A stretch of 64,000 nt of DNA. Source: Ascidia mentula (taxonomy: Eukaryota; Chordata; Ascidiacea; Phlebobranchia; Ascidiidae). The stretch's first letter is position 1. Each line of letters starts with the position of its first letter. Under the pieces are notes generated by a model. That model was not told the DNA's origin. It ran no database searches and worked only from the letters and a program-made list of their open reading frames with translations. The DNA lies in contig OX387203.1 in assembly GCA_947561715.1 (NCBI GenBank), forward strand, positions 16,678,001-16,742,000, given 5' to 3'. Shown here one piece after another: positions 10,936 through 22,863 of the stretch. Both the position numbers and the translations under genes were made by a program.

Positions 10936-11353
10936 GACCACAACCTTGCGTTCAATGGAATATTTGTGAGAGATTTGTTTGGAAAAATATTGTCTTGTTA
11001 GTACCAATTTTATTTGAAATAATAATTACATTAAATTGATTTCCCCTAAACTTGGTAGATGGTTTGCCACATCATTCAATAGTTGTGTTGGAAGGTCGGT
11101 ATAGTTTGTTGCAAATACATCTGAAGTTCCAGGCACTTTAGGTAAAAGTACTTTTGAAAAAGTATGCGTTAGTATAACTAGTTTCACATGATTTGTTTCG
11201 AATTGAGTATTATCAATGCCTTTATCGTTTTTGTGATATCGGAATCATGACAGCCATACCGTTCAAGGTTAGCAATTGGTGCAGGCGTGAACAAATATTT
11301 TAGTGTTTCTTTCACAAAAGTTTTGCCCTAACAAAACGATATTGCAGTGCAGA

Positions 11354-11436
11354 GGCAGGATGGCCTAGTGGTCTAAGGTGCTGCGTTCAGGTCGCAGTCT
11401 CCCCTGGAGGCGCGGGTTCGAATCCCGCTCCTGTCA
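11354..11436 (+). tRNA. tRNA-Leu(CAG), unit 7
   Basis: Same two changes as the unit 1 copy 7,168 bp upstream. Confidence 0.9.
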
Positions 11437-11870
11437 TGGTTTCCCTGTGCTACTTAATTCTCCGATGGCGAAACATTTTTTGTTATAAAAAACAGTTTAT
11501 CTCGGAGCAAAAAAAACCTGAGTGATGTCTTTGTAACCTAAACGACAACAAATACGACGAGTGTGATATTCGGTACCCCACGTGCAGAGTGCAAAGAATT
11601 AGTTGCCCATGGCCCTGACCAATAGACTTATCGTTCTGCCAAAACATGTACTTAATTATCATCTTCATGTGATGAATGTTTCATAGAAAATCGTGTTGAA
11701 AAACAATCTTCATTTGGTTGATTAGTGTCAGAGCTGTGAATACTTAACTTGTATATGAGGTAAATTGTTTTGAACATATTCTTCGTGGGAAGAAATAGTT
11801 TGATCAGCAATGTTGTTGTCTGAAACACCAACTCTCATATACATAATACAAATTAGACAGTTTGCAACAT

Positions 11871-11961
11871 CCTTCGATAGCTCAGTTGGTAGAGCGGTGG
11901 ACTGTAGCGGCTGAGCTTGTCAGAAATCCATAGGTCACTGGTTCGAATCCGGTTCGAAGGA
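11871..11961 (+). tRNA. tRNA-Tyr(GTA), unit 7
   Basis: Consensus copy. Confidence 0.95.
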
Positions 11962-12048
11962 CTTTATTTTGCGCGGTTTGTGATTTTTCCAATTGATGTC
12001 AAAACTATTGAACAGTAGCGTGTACCGCTGCAAAACTGCAACTGCAAT

Positions 12049-12130
12049 CGACGAGGATGGGATTCGAACCCACCCGTGCAGAGCACAATGGATTAGCAGT
12101 CCATCGCCTTAACCACTCGGCCACCTCGTC
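12049..12130 (-). tRNA. tRNA-Ser(GCT), unit 7
   Basis: Carries the unit 1 variable-arm variant. Confidence 0.95.
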
Positions 12131-12548
12131 GAACACAACCTTGCGTTAAATGAAATATTTGTGCGAGATTTGTTTCGAAAAATATTGTCTTTTTAGAACC
12201 AATTTTATTTGTAATAATAATTACATTAAATTGATTTCCCCTAAACTTGGTAGATGGTTTGCCACATCATTCAATAGTTGTGTTGGAAGGTCGGTATAGT
12301 TTGTTGCAAATACATCTGAAGTTCCAGGCAGTTTAGGTAAAAGTACTTTTGAAAAAGTATGCGTTAGTATAACTAGTTTCACATGATTTGTTTCGAATTG
12401 AGTATTATCAATGCCTTTATCGTTTTTGTGATATCGGAATCATGACAGCCATTCCGTTCAAGGTTAGCAATTGGTGCAGGCGTGAACAAATATTTTAGTG
12501 TTTCTTTCACAAAAATGTTGCCCTAACAAAACGATATTGCAGTGCAGA

Positions 12549-12628
12549 GGCAGGATGGCCGAGTGGTCTAAGGCGCTGCGTTCAGGTCGCAGTCTCCCCT
12601 GGAGGCGCGGGTTCGAATCCCGCTGTCA
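12549..12628 (+). pseudogene. tRNA-Leu(CAG) with 3-nt deletion, unit 8
   Basis: Same acceptor-strand deletion as unit 2, inherited through the block duplication. Confidence 0.85.
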
Positions 12629-13062
12629 TGGTTTCCCGGTGCTACTTAGTTCTCCGTTGGCGAAACATTTTTTGTTATAAAAAACAGTTTATCTCAGAGC
12701 AAAAAAAACCTGAGTGATATCTTTGTAACCTAAACGACAACAAATACGACGAGTGTGATATTCGGTACTCCACGTGCAGAGTGCAAATAATTAGTTGCCC
12801 ATGGCCCTAACAAATAGACTTATCGTTCTGCCAAAACATGTACTTAATTATCATCTTCATGTGATGAATGTTTCATAGAAAATCGTGTTGAAAAACAAAC
12901 TTCATTTGGTTGATTAGTGTCAGAGCTGTGAATACTTAACTTGAATATGAGGTAAATTGTTTTGAACATATTCTTCGTGGGAAGAAATAGTTTGATCAGC
13001 AATGTTGTTGTCTGAAACACCAACTCTCATATACATAATACAAATTAGACAGTTTGCAACAT

Positions 13063-13153
13063 CCTTCGATAGCTCAGTTGGTAGAGCGGTGGACTGTAGC
13101 GGCTGAGCTTGTCAGAAATCCATAGGTCACTGGTTCGAATCCGGTTCGAAGGA
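13063..13153 (+). tRNA. tRNA-Tyr(GTA), unit 8
   Basis: Consensus copy. Confidence 0.95.
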
Positions 13154-13240
13154 CTTTATTTTGCGCGGTTTGTGATTTTTCCAATTGATGTTAAAACTAT
13201 TGAACAGTAGCGTGTACCGCTGCAAAACTGATACTGCAAT

Positions 13241-13322
13241 CGACGAGGATGGGATTCGAACCCACGCGTGCAGAGCACAATGGATTAGCAGTCCATCGCC
13301 TTAACCACTCGGCCACCTCGTC
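13241..13322 (-). tRNA. tRNA-Ser(GCT), unit 8
   Basis: Consensus copy. Confidence 0.95.
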
Positions 13323-13741
13323 GACCACAACCTTGCGTTAAATGAAATATTTGTGAGAGATTTGTTTGGAAAAATATTGTCTTTTTAGTACCAATTTTAT
13401 TTGAAAAAATAATTACATTAAATTGATTTCCCTAAACTTGGTAGATGGTTTGCCACATCATTCAATAGTTGTGTTGGAAGGTCGGTATAGTTTGTTGCAA
13501 ATACATCTGAAGTTCCAGGCACAGTTAAGGTAAAAGTACTTTTGAAAAAGTATGCGTTAGTATAACTAGTTTCACATCATTTGTTTCGAATTGAGTATTA
13601 TCAATGCCTTTATCGTTTTTGTGATATCGGAATCATGACAGCCATTCCGTTCAAGGTTAGCAATTGGTGCAGGCGTGAACAAATATTTTAGTGTTTCTTT
13701 CACAAAAATGTTGCCCTAACAAAACGATATTGCAGTGCAGA

Positions 13742-13824
13742 GGCAGGATGGCCGAGTGGTCTAAGGCGCTGCGTTCAGGTCGCAGTCTCCCCTGGAGGCG
13801 CGGGTTCGAATCCCGCTCCTGTCA
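13742..13824 (+). tRNA. tRNA-Leu(CAG), unit 9
   Basis: Consensus copy. Confidence 0.95.
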
Positions 13825-14258
13825 TGGTTTCCCGGTGCTACTTAGTTCTCCGTTGGCGAAACATTTTATGTTATAAAAAACAGTTTATCTCAGAGCAAAA
13901 AAAACCTGAGTGATATCTTTGTAACCTAAACGAAAACAAATACGACGAGTGTGATATTCGGTTCCCCACGTGCAGAGTGCAAAGAATTAGTTGCCCATGG
14001 CCCTAACCAATAGACTTATCGTTCGGCCAAAACATGTACTTAATTATCATCTTCATGTGATGAATGTTTCATAGAAAATCGTGTTGAAAAACAAACTTCA
14101 TTTGGTTGATTAGTGTCAGAGCTGTGAATACTTAACTTGTATATGAGGTAAATTGTTTTGAACATATTCTTCGTGGGAAGAAATAGTTTGATCAGCAATG
14201 TTGTTGTCTGAAACACCAACTCTCATATACATAATACAAATTAGACAGTTTGCAACAT

Positions 14259-14349
14259 CCTTCGATAGCTCAGTTGGTAGAGCGGTGGACTGTAGCGGCT
14301 GAGCTGGTCAGAAATCCATAGGCCACTGGTTCGAATCCGGTTCGTAGGA
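14259..14349 (+). tRNA. tRNA-Tyr(GTA), unit 9, variant
   Basis: Same variant as unit 3, with one acceptor mismatch. Confidence 0.85.
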
Positions 14350-14436
14350 CTTTATTTTGCGCGGTTTGTGATTTTTCCAATTGATGTTAAAACTATTGAA
14401 CAGTAGCGTGTACCGCTGCAAAACTGCAACTGCAAT

Positions 14437-14518
14437 CGACGAGGATGGGATTCGAACCCACGCGTGCAGAGCACAATGGATTAGCAGTCCATCGCCTTAA
14501 CCACTCGGCCACCTCGTC
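14437..14518 (-). tRNA. tRNA-Ser(GCT), unit 9
   Basis: Consensus copy. Confidence 0.95.
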
Positions 14519-14935
14519 GACCACAACCTTGCGTTAATGAAATATTTGTGCGAGATTTGTTTGGAAAAATACTGTCTTTTTAGAAACAATTTTGTTTGAA
14601 TTAATAATTACATTAAATTGATTTCCCCTAAACTTGGTAGATGGTTTGCCACATCATTGAATAGTTGTGTTGGAAGGTCGGTATAGTTTGTTGCAAATAT
14701 ATCTGAAGTTCCAGGCAGTTAAGGTAAAAATACTTTTGCAAAAGTATGCGTTAGCATAACTAGTTTCACATGATTTGTTTCTAATTGAGTATTATCAATG
14801 CCTTTATCGTTTTTGTGATATCGGAATCATGTCAGCCATTCCGTTCAAGGTTAGCAATTGGTGCAGGCGTTAACAAATATTTTAGAGTTTCTTTCACAAA
14901 AGTTTTGCCCTAACAAAACGATATTGCAGTGCAGA

Positions 14936-15018
14936 GGCAGGATTGCCGAGTGGTCTAAGGCGCTGCGTTCAGATCGTAGTCTCCCCTAAAGGCGCGGGTT
15001 CGAATCCCGCTCCTGTCA
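14936..15018 (+). tRNA. tRNA-Leu(CAG), unit 10, diverged
   Basis: Base 9 G to T, base 38 G to A, an anticodon-stem G-U (CGTAG) and two changes in the variable arm. All stems can still form. Confidence 0.85.
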
Positions 15019-15450
15019 TGGTTTCCCGGTGCTACTTAGTTCTCCGATGGCGAAACATTTTTTGTTGTAAAAAACAGTTTATCTCAGAGCAAAAATCCGG
15101 AGTGATATCTTTGTAACCTAAACGACAACAAATACGACGAGTGTGATATTCGGTACCCCACGTGCAGAGTGCAAAGAATTAGTTGCCCATGGCCCTAACC
15201 AATAGACTTATGGTGCTGCCAAAACATGTACTTAATTATCATCTTGATGTGATGAATGTTTCATAGAAAATCGTGTTGAAAAACAAACTTCATTTGGTTG
15301 ATTAGTGTCAGAGCTGTGAATACTTAACTTGTATATGAGGTAAATTGTTTTGAACATATTCTTCGTGGGAAGAAATAGTTTGATCAGCAATATTGTTGTC
15401 TGAACCACCAACTCTCATATACTTAACACAAATTAGACGGTTTGCAACAT

Positions 15451-15541
15451 CCTTCGATAGCTCAGTTGGTAGAGCGGTGGACTGTAGCGGCTGAGCTTGT
15501 CAGAAATCCATAGGTCACTGGTTCGAATCCGGTTCGAAGGA
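15451..15541 (+). tRNA. tRNA-Tyr(GTA), unit 10
   Basis: Consensus copy. Confidence 0.95.
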
Positions 15542-15628
15542 CTTTATTTTGCGCGGTTTGTGATTTTTCCAATTGATTTTAAAACTATTGAACAGTAGCG
15601 TGTACCGCTGCAAAACTGCAACTGCAAT

Positions 15629-15710
15629 CGACGAGGATGGGATTCGAACCCACGCGTGCAGAGCACAATGGATTAGCAGTCCATCGCCTTAACCACTAGG
15701 CCACCTCGTC
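15629..15710 (-). tRNA. tRNA-Ser(GCT), unit 10
   Basis: Gene base 13 G to T (plus strand ACTAGG) within box A. Confidence 0.9.
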
Positions 15711-16127
15711 GACCACAACCTTGCGTTAAATGAATATTTGTGCGAGATTTGTTTGGAAAAATATTGTCTTTTTATAACCAATTTTATTTGAAATAATAAT
15801 TACATTAAATTGATTTCCCCTAAACTTGGTAGATGGTTAGCCACATCATTCAATAGTTGTGTTGGAAGGTCGGTATAGTTTGTTGCAAATACATATGAAG
15901 TTCCAGGCAGTTTAGGTAAAAGTACTTTTGAAAAAGTATGCGTTGGTATAACTAGTTTCACATGATTTATTTCGAATTGAGTATTATCAATGCCTTTATC
16001 GTTTTTGTGATATCGGAATCATGACAGCCATACCGTTCAAGGTTAGCAATTGGTGCAGGCGTGAACAAATATTTTTGTGTTTTCTTTACAAAAATGTTGC
16101 CCTAACAAAACGATATTGCAGTGCAGA

Positions 16128-16210
16128 GGCAGGATGGCCGAGTGGTGTAAGGCGCTGCGTTTAGGTCGCAGTCTGCCCTGGAGGCGCGGGTTCGAATCCC
16201 GATCCTGTCA
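16128..16210 (+). tRNA. tRNA-Leu(TAG), unit 11
   Basis: The first anticodon base is T: the loop reads TTTAGGT between CTGCG and CGCAG, so this copy would decode CUA rather than CUG. Also base 20 C to G, a variable-arm change, and a T-stem C to A that opens the first T-stem pair. Confidence 0.8.
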
Positions 16211-16643
16211 TGGTTTCCCGGTGCTACTTAGTTCTCCGATGGCGAAACATTTTTTGTTGTAAAAAACATTTTATCTCAGAGCAAAAAAAACCTGAGTAAT
16301 ATCTTTGTAACCTTAACGACAACAAATACGACGAGTGTGATATTCGGTACCGCACGTGCAGAGTGCAAAGAATTAGTTGTCAATGGCCCTAACCAATAGA
16401 CTTATCGTTCGGCCAAAACATGTACTTAATTATCATCTTGATGTGATGAATGTTTCATAGAAAATCGTGTTGAAAAACAAACTTCATTTGGTTGATTAGT
16501 GTCAGAGCTGTGAATACTTAACTTGTAAATGAGGTAAATTTTTTGAACATATTCTTCGTGGGAAGAAATAGTTTGATCAGCAATGTTGTTGTCTGAACCA
16601 CCAACTCTCATATACATAATACAAATTAGACAGTTTGCAACAT

Positions 16644-16734
16644 CCTTCGATAGCTCAGTTGGTAGAGCGGTGGACTGTAGCGGCTGAGCTTGTCAGAAAT
16701 CCATAGGTCACTGGTTCGAATCCGGTTCGAAGGA
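16644..16734 (+). tRNA. tRNA-Tyr(GTA), unit 11
   Basis: Consensus copy. Confidence 0.95.
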
Positions 16735-16821
16735 CTTTATTTTGCGCGGTTTGTGATTTTTCCAATTGATGTTGAAACTATTGAACAGTAGCGTGTACCG
16801 CTGCAAAACTGATGCTGCAAT

Positions 16822-16903
16822 CGACGAGGATGGGATTCGAACCCACGCGTGCAGAGCACAATGGATTAGCAGTCCATCGCCTTAACCACTCGGCCACCTC
16901 GTC
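16822..16903 (-). tRNA. tRNA-Ser(GCT), unit 11
   Basis: Consensus copy. Confidence 0.95.
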
Positions 16904-17321
16904 GACCACAACCTTGCGTTAAATGAAATATTTGTGCGAGATTTGTTTGGAAAAATATTGTCTTTTTAGAACCAATTTTATTTGAAATAATAATTACATT
17001 AAAGTGATTTCCCCTAAACTTGGTAGATGGTTTGCCACATCATTCAATAGTTGTGTTGGAAGGTCGGTATAGTTTGTTGCAAATACATCTGAAGTTCCAG
17101 GCAGTTTAGGTAAAAGTACTTTTGAAAAAGTATGCGTTAGTATAACTAGTTTCACATCATTGGTTTCTAATTGAGTATTATAAATGCCTTTATCGTTTTT
17201 GTGATATCGGAATCATGACAGCCATGCCGTTCAAGGTTAGCAATTGGTGCAGGCGTGAACAAATATTTTTGTGTTTCTTTCACAAAAATGTTGCCCTAAC
17301 AAAACGATATTGCAGTACAGA

Positions 17322-17404
17322 GGCAGGACTGCCGACTGGTCTAAGGCGCTGCGTTCAGATCGCAGTCTCCCCCGGAGGTGCGGGTTCGAATCCCGATCCT
17401 GTCA
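17322..17404 (+). tRNA. tRNA-Leu(CAG), unit 12, box A changed
   Basis: Bases 8-9 TG to CT and base 15 G to C fall in or next to box A; base 38 and the T stem also differ. Possibly weak or inactive. Confidence 0.75.
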
Positions 17405-17838
17405 TGGTTTCCCGTTGCTACTTAGTTCTCCGTTGGCGAAACATTTTATGTTATAAAAAACAGTTCATCTCAGAGCAAAAAAAACCTGAGTGATATCTTT
17501 GTAACCTAAACGACAACAAATACGACGAGTGTGTTATTCGGTACCCCACGTGCAGAGTGCAAAGAATTAGTTGCCCATGGCCCTAACCAATAGACTTATC
17601 GTTCGGCCAAAACATGTACTTAATTATCATCTTCATGTGATGAATGTTTCATAGAAAATCGTGTTGAAAAACAAACTTCATTTGGTTGATTAGTGTCAGA
17701 GCTGTGAATACTTAACTTGTATATGAGGTAAATTGTTTTGAACATATTCTTCGTGGGAAGAAATAGTTTGATCAGCAATGTTGTTGTCTGAACCACCAAC
17801 TCTCATATACATAATACAAATTACACTGTTTGCAACAT

Positions 17839-17940
17839 CCTTCGAAAGCTCAGTTGGTAGAGCGGTGGACTGTAGCGGCTGAGTTTGTCAGAAATCTATA
17901 GGTCATTGGTTCGAATCCGGTTCGAATCCGGTTGGAAGGA
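17839..17940 (+). pseudogene. tRNA-Tyr with 11-bp T-arm duplication, unit 12
   Basis: 102 nt: TTCGAATCCGG is repeated in the T arm. Also base 8 T to A and an acceptor change (TTGGAAGG). Folding is disrupted. Confidence 0.85.
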
Positions 17941-18027
17941 CTTTATTTTGCGCGGTTTGTGATTTTTCCAATTGATGTTAAAACTATTGAACAGTAGCGT
18001 GTACCTCTGCAAAACTGCAACTGCAAT

Positions 18028-18109
18028 CGACGAGGATGGGATTCGAACCCACGCGTGCAGAGCACAATGGATTAGCAGTCCATCGCCTTAACCACTCGGC
18101 CACCTCGTC
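18028..18109 (-). tRNA. tRNA-Ser(GCT), unit 12
   Basis: Gene body is consensus; the 5' flank differs (CGTCAACC). Confidence 0.93.
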
Positions 18110-18527
18110 AACCACAACCATGCGTTAAATGAAATATTTGTGCGAGATTTGTTTGGAAAAATATTGTCTTTTTATTACCAATTTTATTTGAAATAATAAT
18201 TGTATTAAATTGATTTCCCCTAAACTTGGTAGATGGTTTGCCACATCATTCAATAGTTGTGTTGGAAGGTCGGTATAGTTTGTTGCAAATACATCTGAAG
18301 TTCCAGGCAGTTTAGGTAAAAGTATTTTTGAAAAAGTATGCGTTATTATAACTAGTTTCACATGATTTGTTTCGAATTGAGTATCATGAATGCCTTTATC
18401 ATTTTTGTGATATCGGAATCATGACAGCCATGCCGTTCAAGGTTAGCAATTGGTGCAGGCGTGAACAAATATTTTAGTGTTTCTTTCACAAAAATGTTGC
18501 CCTAACAAAACGATATCGCTGTGCAGA

Positions 18528-18610
18528 GGCAGGATGGCCGAGTGGTCTTAGGCGCTGCGTTCAGGTCGCAGTCTCCCCTGGAGGCGCGGGTTCGAATCCC
18601 GCTCCTGTCA
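18528..18610 (+). tRNA. tRNA-Leu(CAG), unit 13
   Basis: Base 22 A to T in the D loop; otherwise consensus. Confidence 0.9.
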
Positions 18611-19044
18611 TGGTTTCCCGGTGCTACTTAGTTCTCCGATGGCGAAACATTTTTTGTTATAAAAAACAGTTTATAACAGAGCAAAAAAAACCTGAGTGAT
18701 ATCTTTGTAACCTAAACGACAACAAATACGACGAGTGTGATATTCGGTACCTCACGTGCAGAGTGCAAAGAATTAGTTGCCCATGGCCCTAACCAATAGA
18801 CTTATCGTTCGGCCAAAACATGTACTTAATTATCATCTTGATGTGATGAATGTTTCATAGAAAATCGTGTTGAAAAACAAACTTCATTTGGTTGATTAGT
18901 GTCAGAGCTGTGAATACTTAACTTGTATATGAGGTAAATTGTTTTGAACATATTCTTCGTGGGAAGAAATAGTTTGATCAGCAATGTTGTTGTATCAACC
19001 ACCAACTCTCATATACATAAACCAAATTAGACTGTTTGCAACAT

Positions 19045-19135
19045 CCTTCGATAGCTCAGTTGGTAGAGCGGTGGACTGTAGCGGCTGAGCTTGTCAGAAA
19101 TCCATAGGTCACTGGTTCGAATCTGGTTCGTAGGA
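19045..19135 (+). tRNA. tRNA-Tyr(GTA), unit 13, variant
   Basis: T stem C to T (ATCTGG) and an acceptor A to T mismatch. Function uncertain. Confidence 0.8.
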
Positions 19136-19222
19136 CTTTATTTTGCGCGGTTTGTGATTTTTTCAATTGATGTTAAAACTATTGAACAGTAGCGTGTTCC
19201 GCTGCAAAACTGCAAGTGCAAT

Positions 19223-19304
19223 CGACGAGGATGGGTTTCGAACCCACGCGTGCAGAGCACAATGGATTAGCAGTCCATCGCCTTAACCACTCGGCCACTT
19301 CGTC
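19223..19304 (-). tRNA. tRNA-Ser(GCT), unit 13, variant
   Basis: The acceptor has an A-C mismatch (GACGAAG against CCTCGTC) and the T-loop end differs. Probably impaired. Confidence 0.8.
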
Positions 19305-19722
19305 GACCACAACCTTGCGTTAAATGAAATATTTATGCGAGATATGTTTGGAAAAATATTGTCTTTTTAGAACCAATTTTATTTGAAGTAATAATTACAT
19401 TAAATTGATTTCCCCTAAACTTGGTAGATGGTTTGCCACATCATTCAATAGTTGTGTTGGAAGGTCGGTATAGTTTGTTGCAAATACATCTGAAGTTCCA
19501 GGCAGTTTAGGTAAAAGTACTTTTGAAAAAGCATGCGTTAGTATAACTAGTTTCAAATCATTGGTTTCTAATTGAGTATTATCAATGCCTTTATCGTTTT
19601 TGTGATATCGGAATCATGACAGCCATTCCGTTCAAGGTTAGCAATTGGTGCAGGCGTGAACAAATATTTTAGTGTTTCTTTCACAAAAATGTTGCCCTAA
19701 CAAAACGATATTGCAGTGCAGA

Positions 19723-19805
19723 GGCAGTATGGCCGAGTGGTCTAAGGCGCTGCGTTCAGGTCGCAGTCTCCCCTGGAGGCGCGGGTTCGAATCCCGCTCC
19801 TGTCA
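19723..19805 (+). tRNA. tRNA-Leu(CAG), unit 14, acceptor variant
   Basis: Base 6 G to T creates one acceptor mismatch; the rest is consensus. Confidence 0.85.
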
Positions 19806-20238
19806 TGGTTTCCCGTTGCTACTTAGTTCTCCGTTGGCGAAACATTTGATGTTATAAAAAACAGTTCATCTCAGAGCAAAAAAACCTGAGTGATATCTTT
19901 GTAACCTAAACGACAACAAATACGACGAGTGTGATATTCGGTACCCCACGTGCAGAGTGCAAAGAATTAGTTGCCCATGGCCCTAACCAATAGACTTATC
20001 GTTCGGCCAAAACATGTACTTAATTATCATCTTGATGTGATGAATGTTTCATAGAAAATCGTGTTGAAAAACAAACTTCATTTGGTTGATTAGTGTCAGA
20101 GCTGTGAATACTTAACTTGTTTATGAGGTAAATTGTTTTGAACATATTCTTCGTGGGAAGAAATAGTTTGATCAGCAATGTTGTTGTCTGAAACACCAAC
20201 TCTTATATAGATAATACAAATTAGACTGTTTGCAACAT

Positions 20239-20306
20239 CCTTCGATAGCTCAGTTGGTGGAGCGGTGGACTGTAGCGGCTGAGCTTGTCAGAAATCCATA
20301 GGTCAC
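20239..20306 (+). pseudogene. Truncated tRNA-Tyr, unit 14
   Basis: Ends at GGTCAC: about 36 bp containing the whole T arm, the 3' acceptor and flank are deleted, joining directly to GGTTTGTG. Box B is lost. Confidence 0.9.
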
Positions 20307-20380
20307 GGTTTGTGATTTTTCCAATTGATGTTAAAACTATTGAACAGTAGCGTGTACCGCTGCAAAACTGCAACTGCAAT

Positions 20381-20462
20381 CGACGAGGATGGGATTCGAA
20401 CCCACGCGTGCAGAGCACAATGGATTAGCAGTCCATCGCCTTAACCACTCGGCCACCTCGTC
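20381..20462 (-). tRNA. tRNA-Ser(GCT), unit 14
   Basis: Consensus copy. Confidence 0.95.
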
Positions 20463-20880
20463 GACAACAACCTTGCGTTAAATGAAATATTTGTGCAAGA
20501 TTTGTTTGGAAAAATATTGTCTTTTCGGAACCAATTTTATTTGAAATAATAATTACATTAAATTTATTTCCCCTAAACTTGGTAGATGGTTTGCCACATC
20601 ATTCAATAGTTGTGTTGGAAGGTCGGTATAGTTTGTTGCAAATACATCTGAAGTTCCAGGCAGTTTAGGTAAAAGTACTTTTGAAAAAGTATGCGTTAGT
20701 ATAACTAGTTTCACATGATTTGTTTCGAATTGAGTATTATCAATGCCTTTATCGTTTTTGTGATATCGGAATCATGTCAGCCATTCCGTTCAAGGTTAGC
20801 AATTGGTGCAGGCGTTAACAAATATTTTAGAGTTTCTGTCACAAAAATGTTGCCCTAACAAAACGATATTGCAGTGCAGA

Positions 20881-20963
20881 GGCAGGATGGCCGAGTGGTC
20901 TAAGGCGCTGCGTTCAGATCGCAGTCTCCCCCGGAGGTGCGGGTTCGAATCCCGATCCTGTCA
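20881..20963 (+). tRNA. tRNA-Leu(CAG), unit 15
   Basis: Shares base 38, variable-arm and T-stem changes with unit 12, but has a normal box A. Confidence 0.85.
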
Positions 20964-21397
20964 TGGTTTCCCGTTGCTACTTAGTTCTCCGTTGGCGAAA
21001 CATTTTATTTTATAAAAAACAGTTCATCTCAGAGCAAAAAAAACCTGAGTGATATCTTTGTAACCTAAACGACAACAAATACGACGAGTGTGATATTCGG
21101 TACCCCACGTGCAGAGTGCAAATAATTAGTTGCCCATGGCCCTAACCAATAGACTTATCGTTCGGCCAAAACATGTACTTAATTATCATCTTGATGTGAT
21201 GAATGTTTCATAGAAAATCGTGTTGAAAAACAAACTTCATTTGGTTGATTAGTGTCAGAGCTGTGAATACTTAACTTGTATATGAGGTAAATTGTTTTGA
21301 ACATATTCTTCGTGGGAAGAAATAGTTTGATCAGCAATGTTGTTGTCTGAACCACCAACTCTCATATACATAATACAAATTACACTGTTTGCAACAT

Positions 21398-21488
21398 CCT
21401 TCGAAAGCTCAGTTGGTAGAGCGGTGGACTGTAGCGGCTGAGTTTGTCAGAAATCTATAGGTCATTGGTTCGAATCCGGTTGGAAGGA
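21398..21488 (+). tRNA. tRNA-Tyr(GTA), unit 15, variant
   Basis: Same substitutions as the broken unit 12 copy but without the 11-bp duplication. One acceptor mismatch and base 8 T to A remain. Confidence 0.75.
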
Positions 21489-21575
21489 CTTTATTTTGCG
21501 CGGTTTGTGATTTTTCCAATTGATGTTAAAACTATTGAACAGTAGCGTGTACCTCTGCAAAACTGCAACTGCAAT

Positions 21576-21657
21576 CGACGAGGATGGGATTCGAACCCAC
21601 GCGTGCAGAGCACAATGGATTAGCAGTCCATCGCCTTAACCACTCGGCCACCTCGTC
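21576..21657 (-). tRNA. tRNA-Ser(GCT), unit 15
   Basis: Same as unit 12. Confidence 0.93.
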
Positions 21658-22075
21658 AACCACAACCATGCGTTAAATGAAATATTTGTGCGAGATTTGT
21701 TTGGAAAAATATTGTCTTTTTATTACCAATTTTATTTGAAATAATAATTGTATTAAATTGATTTCCCCTAAACTTGGTAGATGGTTTGCCACATCATTCA
21801 ATAGTTGTGTTGGAAGGTCGGTATAGTTTGTTGCAAATACATCTGAAGTTCCAGGCAGTTTAGGTAAAAGTATTTTTGAAAAAGTATGCGTTATTATAAC
21901 TAGTTTCACATGATTTGTTTCGAATTGAGTATCATGAATGCCTTTATCATTTTTGTGATATCGGAATCATGACAGCCATGCCGTTCAAGGTTAGCAATTG
22001 GTGCAGGCGTGAACAAATATTTTAGTGTTTCTTTCACAAAAATGTTGCCCTAACAAAACGATATCGCTGTGCAGA

Positions 22076-22158
22076 GGCAGGATGGCCGAGTGGTCTTAGG
22101 CGCTGCGTTCAGGTCGCAGTCTCCCCTGGAGGCGCGGGTTCGAATCCCGCTCCTGTCA
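22076..22158 (+). tRNA. tRNA-Leu(CAG), unit 16
   Basis: Base 22 A to T, as in unit 13. Confidence 0.9.
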
Positions 22159-22592
22159 TGGTTTCCCGGTGCTACTTAGTTCTCCGATGGCGAAACATTT
22201 TTTGTTATAAAAAACAGTTTATAACAGAGCAAAAAAAACCTGAGTGATATCTTTGTAACCTAAACGACAACAAATACGACGAGTGTGATATTCGGTACCT
22301 CACGTGCAGAGTGCAAAGAATTAGTTGCCCATGGCCCTAACCAATAGACTTATCGTTCGGCCAAAACATGTACTTAATTATCATCTTGATGTGATGAATG
22401 TTTCATAGAAAATCGTGTTGAAAAACAAACTTCATTTGGTTGATTAGTGTCAGAGCTGTGAATACTTAACTTGTATATGAGGTAAATTGTTTTGAACATA
22501 TTCTTCGTGGGAAGAAATAGTTTGATCAGCAATGTTGTTGTCTGAACCACCAACTCTCATATACATAATACAAATTACACTGTTTGCAACAT

Positions 22593-22694
22593 CCTTCGAA
22601 AGCTCAGTTGGTAGAGCGGTGGACTGTAGCGGCTGAGTTTGTCAGAAATCTATAGGTCATTGGTTCGAATCCGGTTCGAATCCGGTTGGAAGGA
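22593..22694 (+). pseudogene. tRNA-Tyr with 11-bp T-arm duplication, unit 16
   Basis: Same lesion as unit 12, 102 nt. Confidence 0.85.
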
Positions 22695-22781
22695 CTTTAT
22701 TTTGCGCGGTTTGTGATTTTTCCAATTGATGTTAAAACTATAGAACAGTAGCGTGTACGGCTGCAAAACTGCAACTGCAAT

Positions 22782-22863
22782 CGACGAGGATGGGATTCGA
22801 ACCCACGCGTGCAGAGCACAATGGATTAGCAGTCCATCGCCTTAACCACTCGGCCACCTCGTC
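22782..22863 (-). tRNA. tRNA-Ser(GCT), unit 16
   Basis: Consensus copy. Confidence 0.95.

Larger units (their letters stand above)
11104..14943 (+). repeat. Higher-order duplicated block, copy B
   Basis: Partner of 3,936-7,775. Upstream it continues as ordinary array, while copy A starts at the array edge, so copy B may be the source. That direction is inferred. Confidence 0.85.
17941..18990 (+). repeat. Second duplicated block, copy A
   Basis: Corresponds to 21,489-22,538 at an offset of 3,548 bp (about three units). Shared rare variants include the altered Leu base 22 and the CGTCAACC flank of the Ser gene. Confidence 0.75.
21489..22538 (+). repeat. Second duplicated block, copy B
   Basis: Partner of 17,941-18,990. 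The preceding Tyr lacks the 11-bp duplication found in its counterpart at 17,839, so the copied tract or later conversion stops there. Confidence 0.75.
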
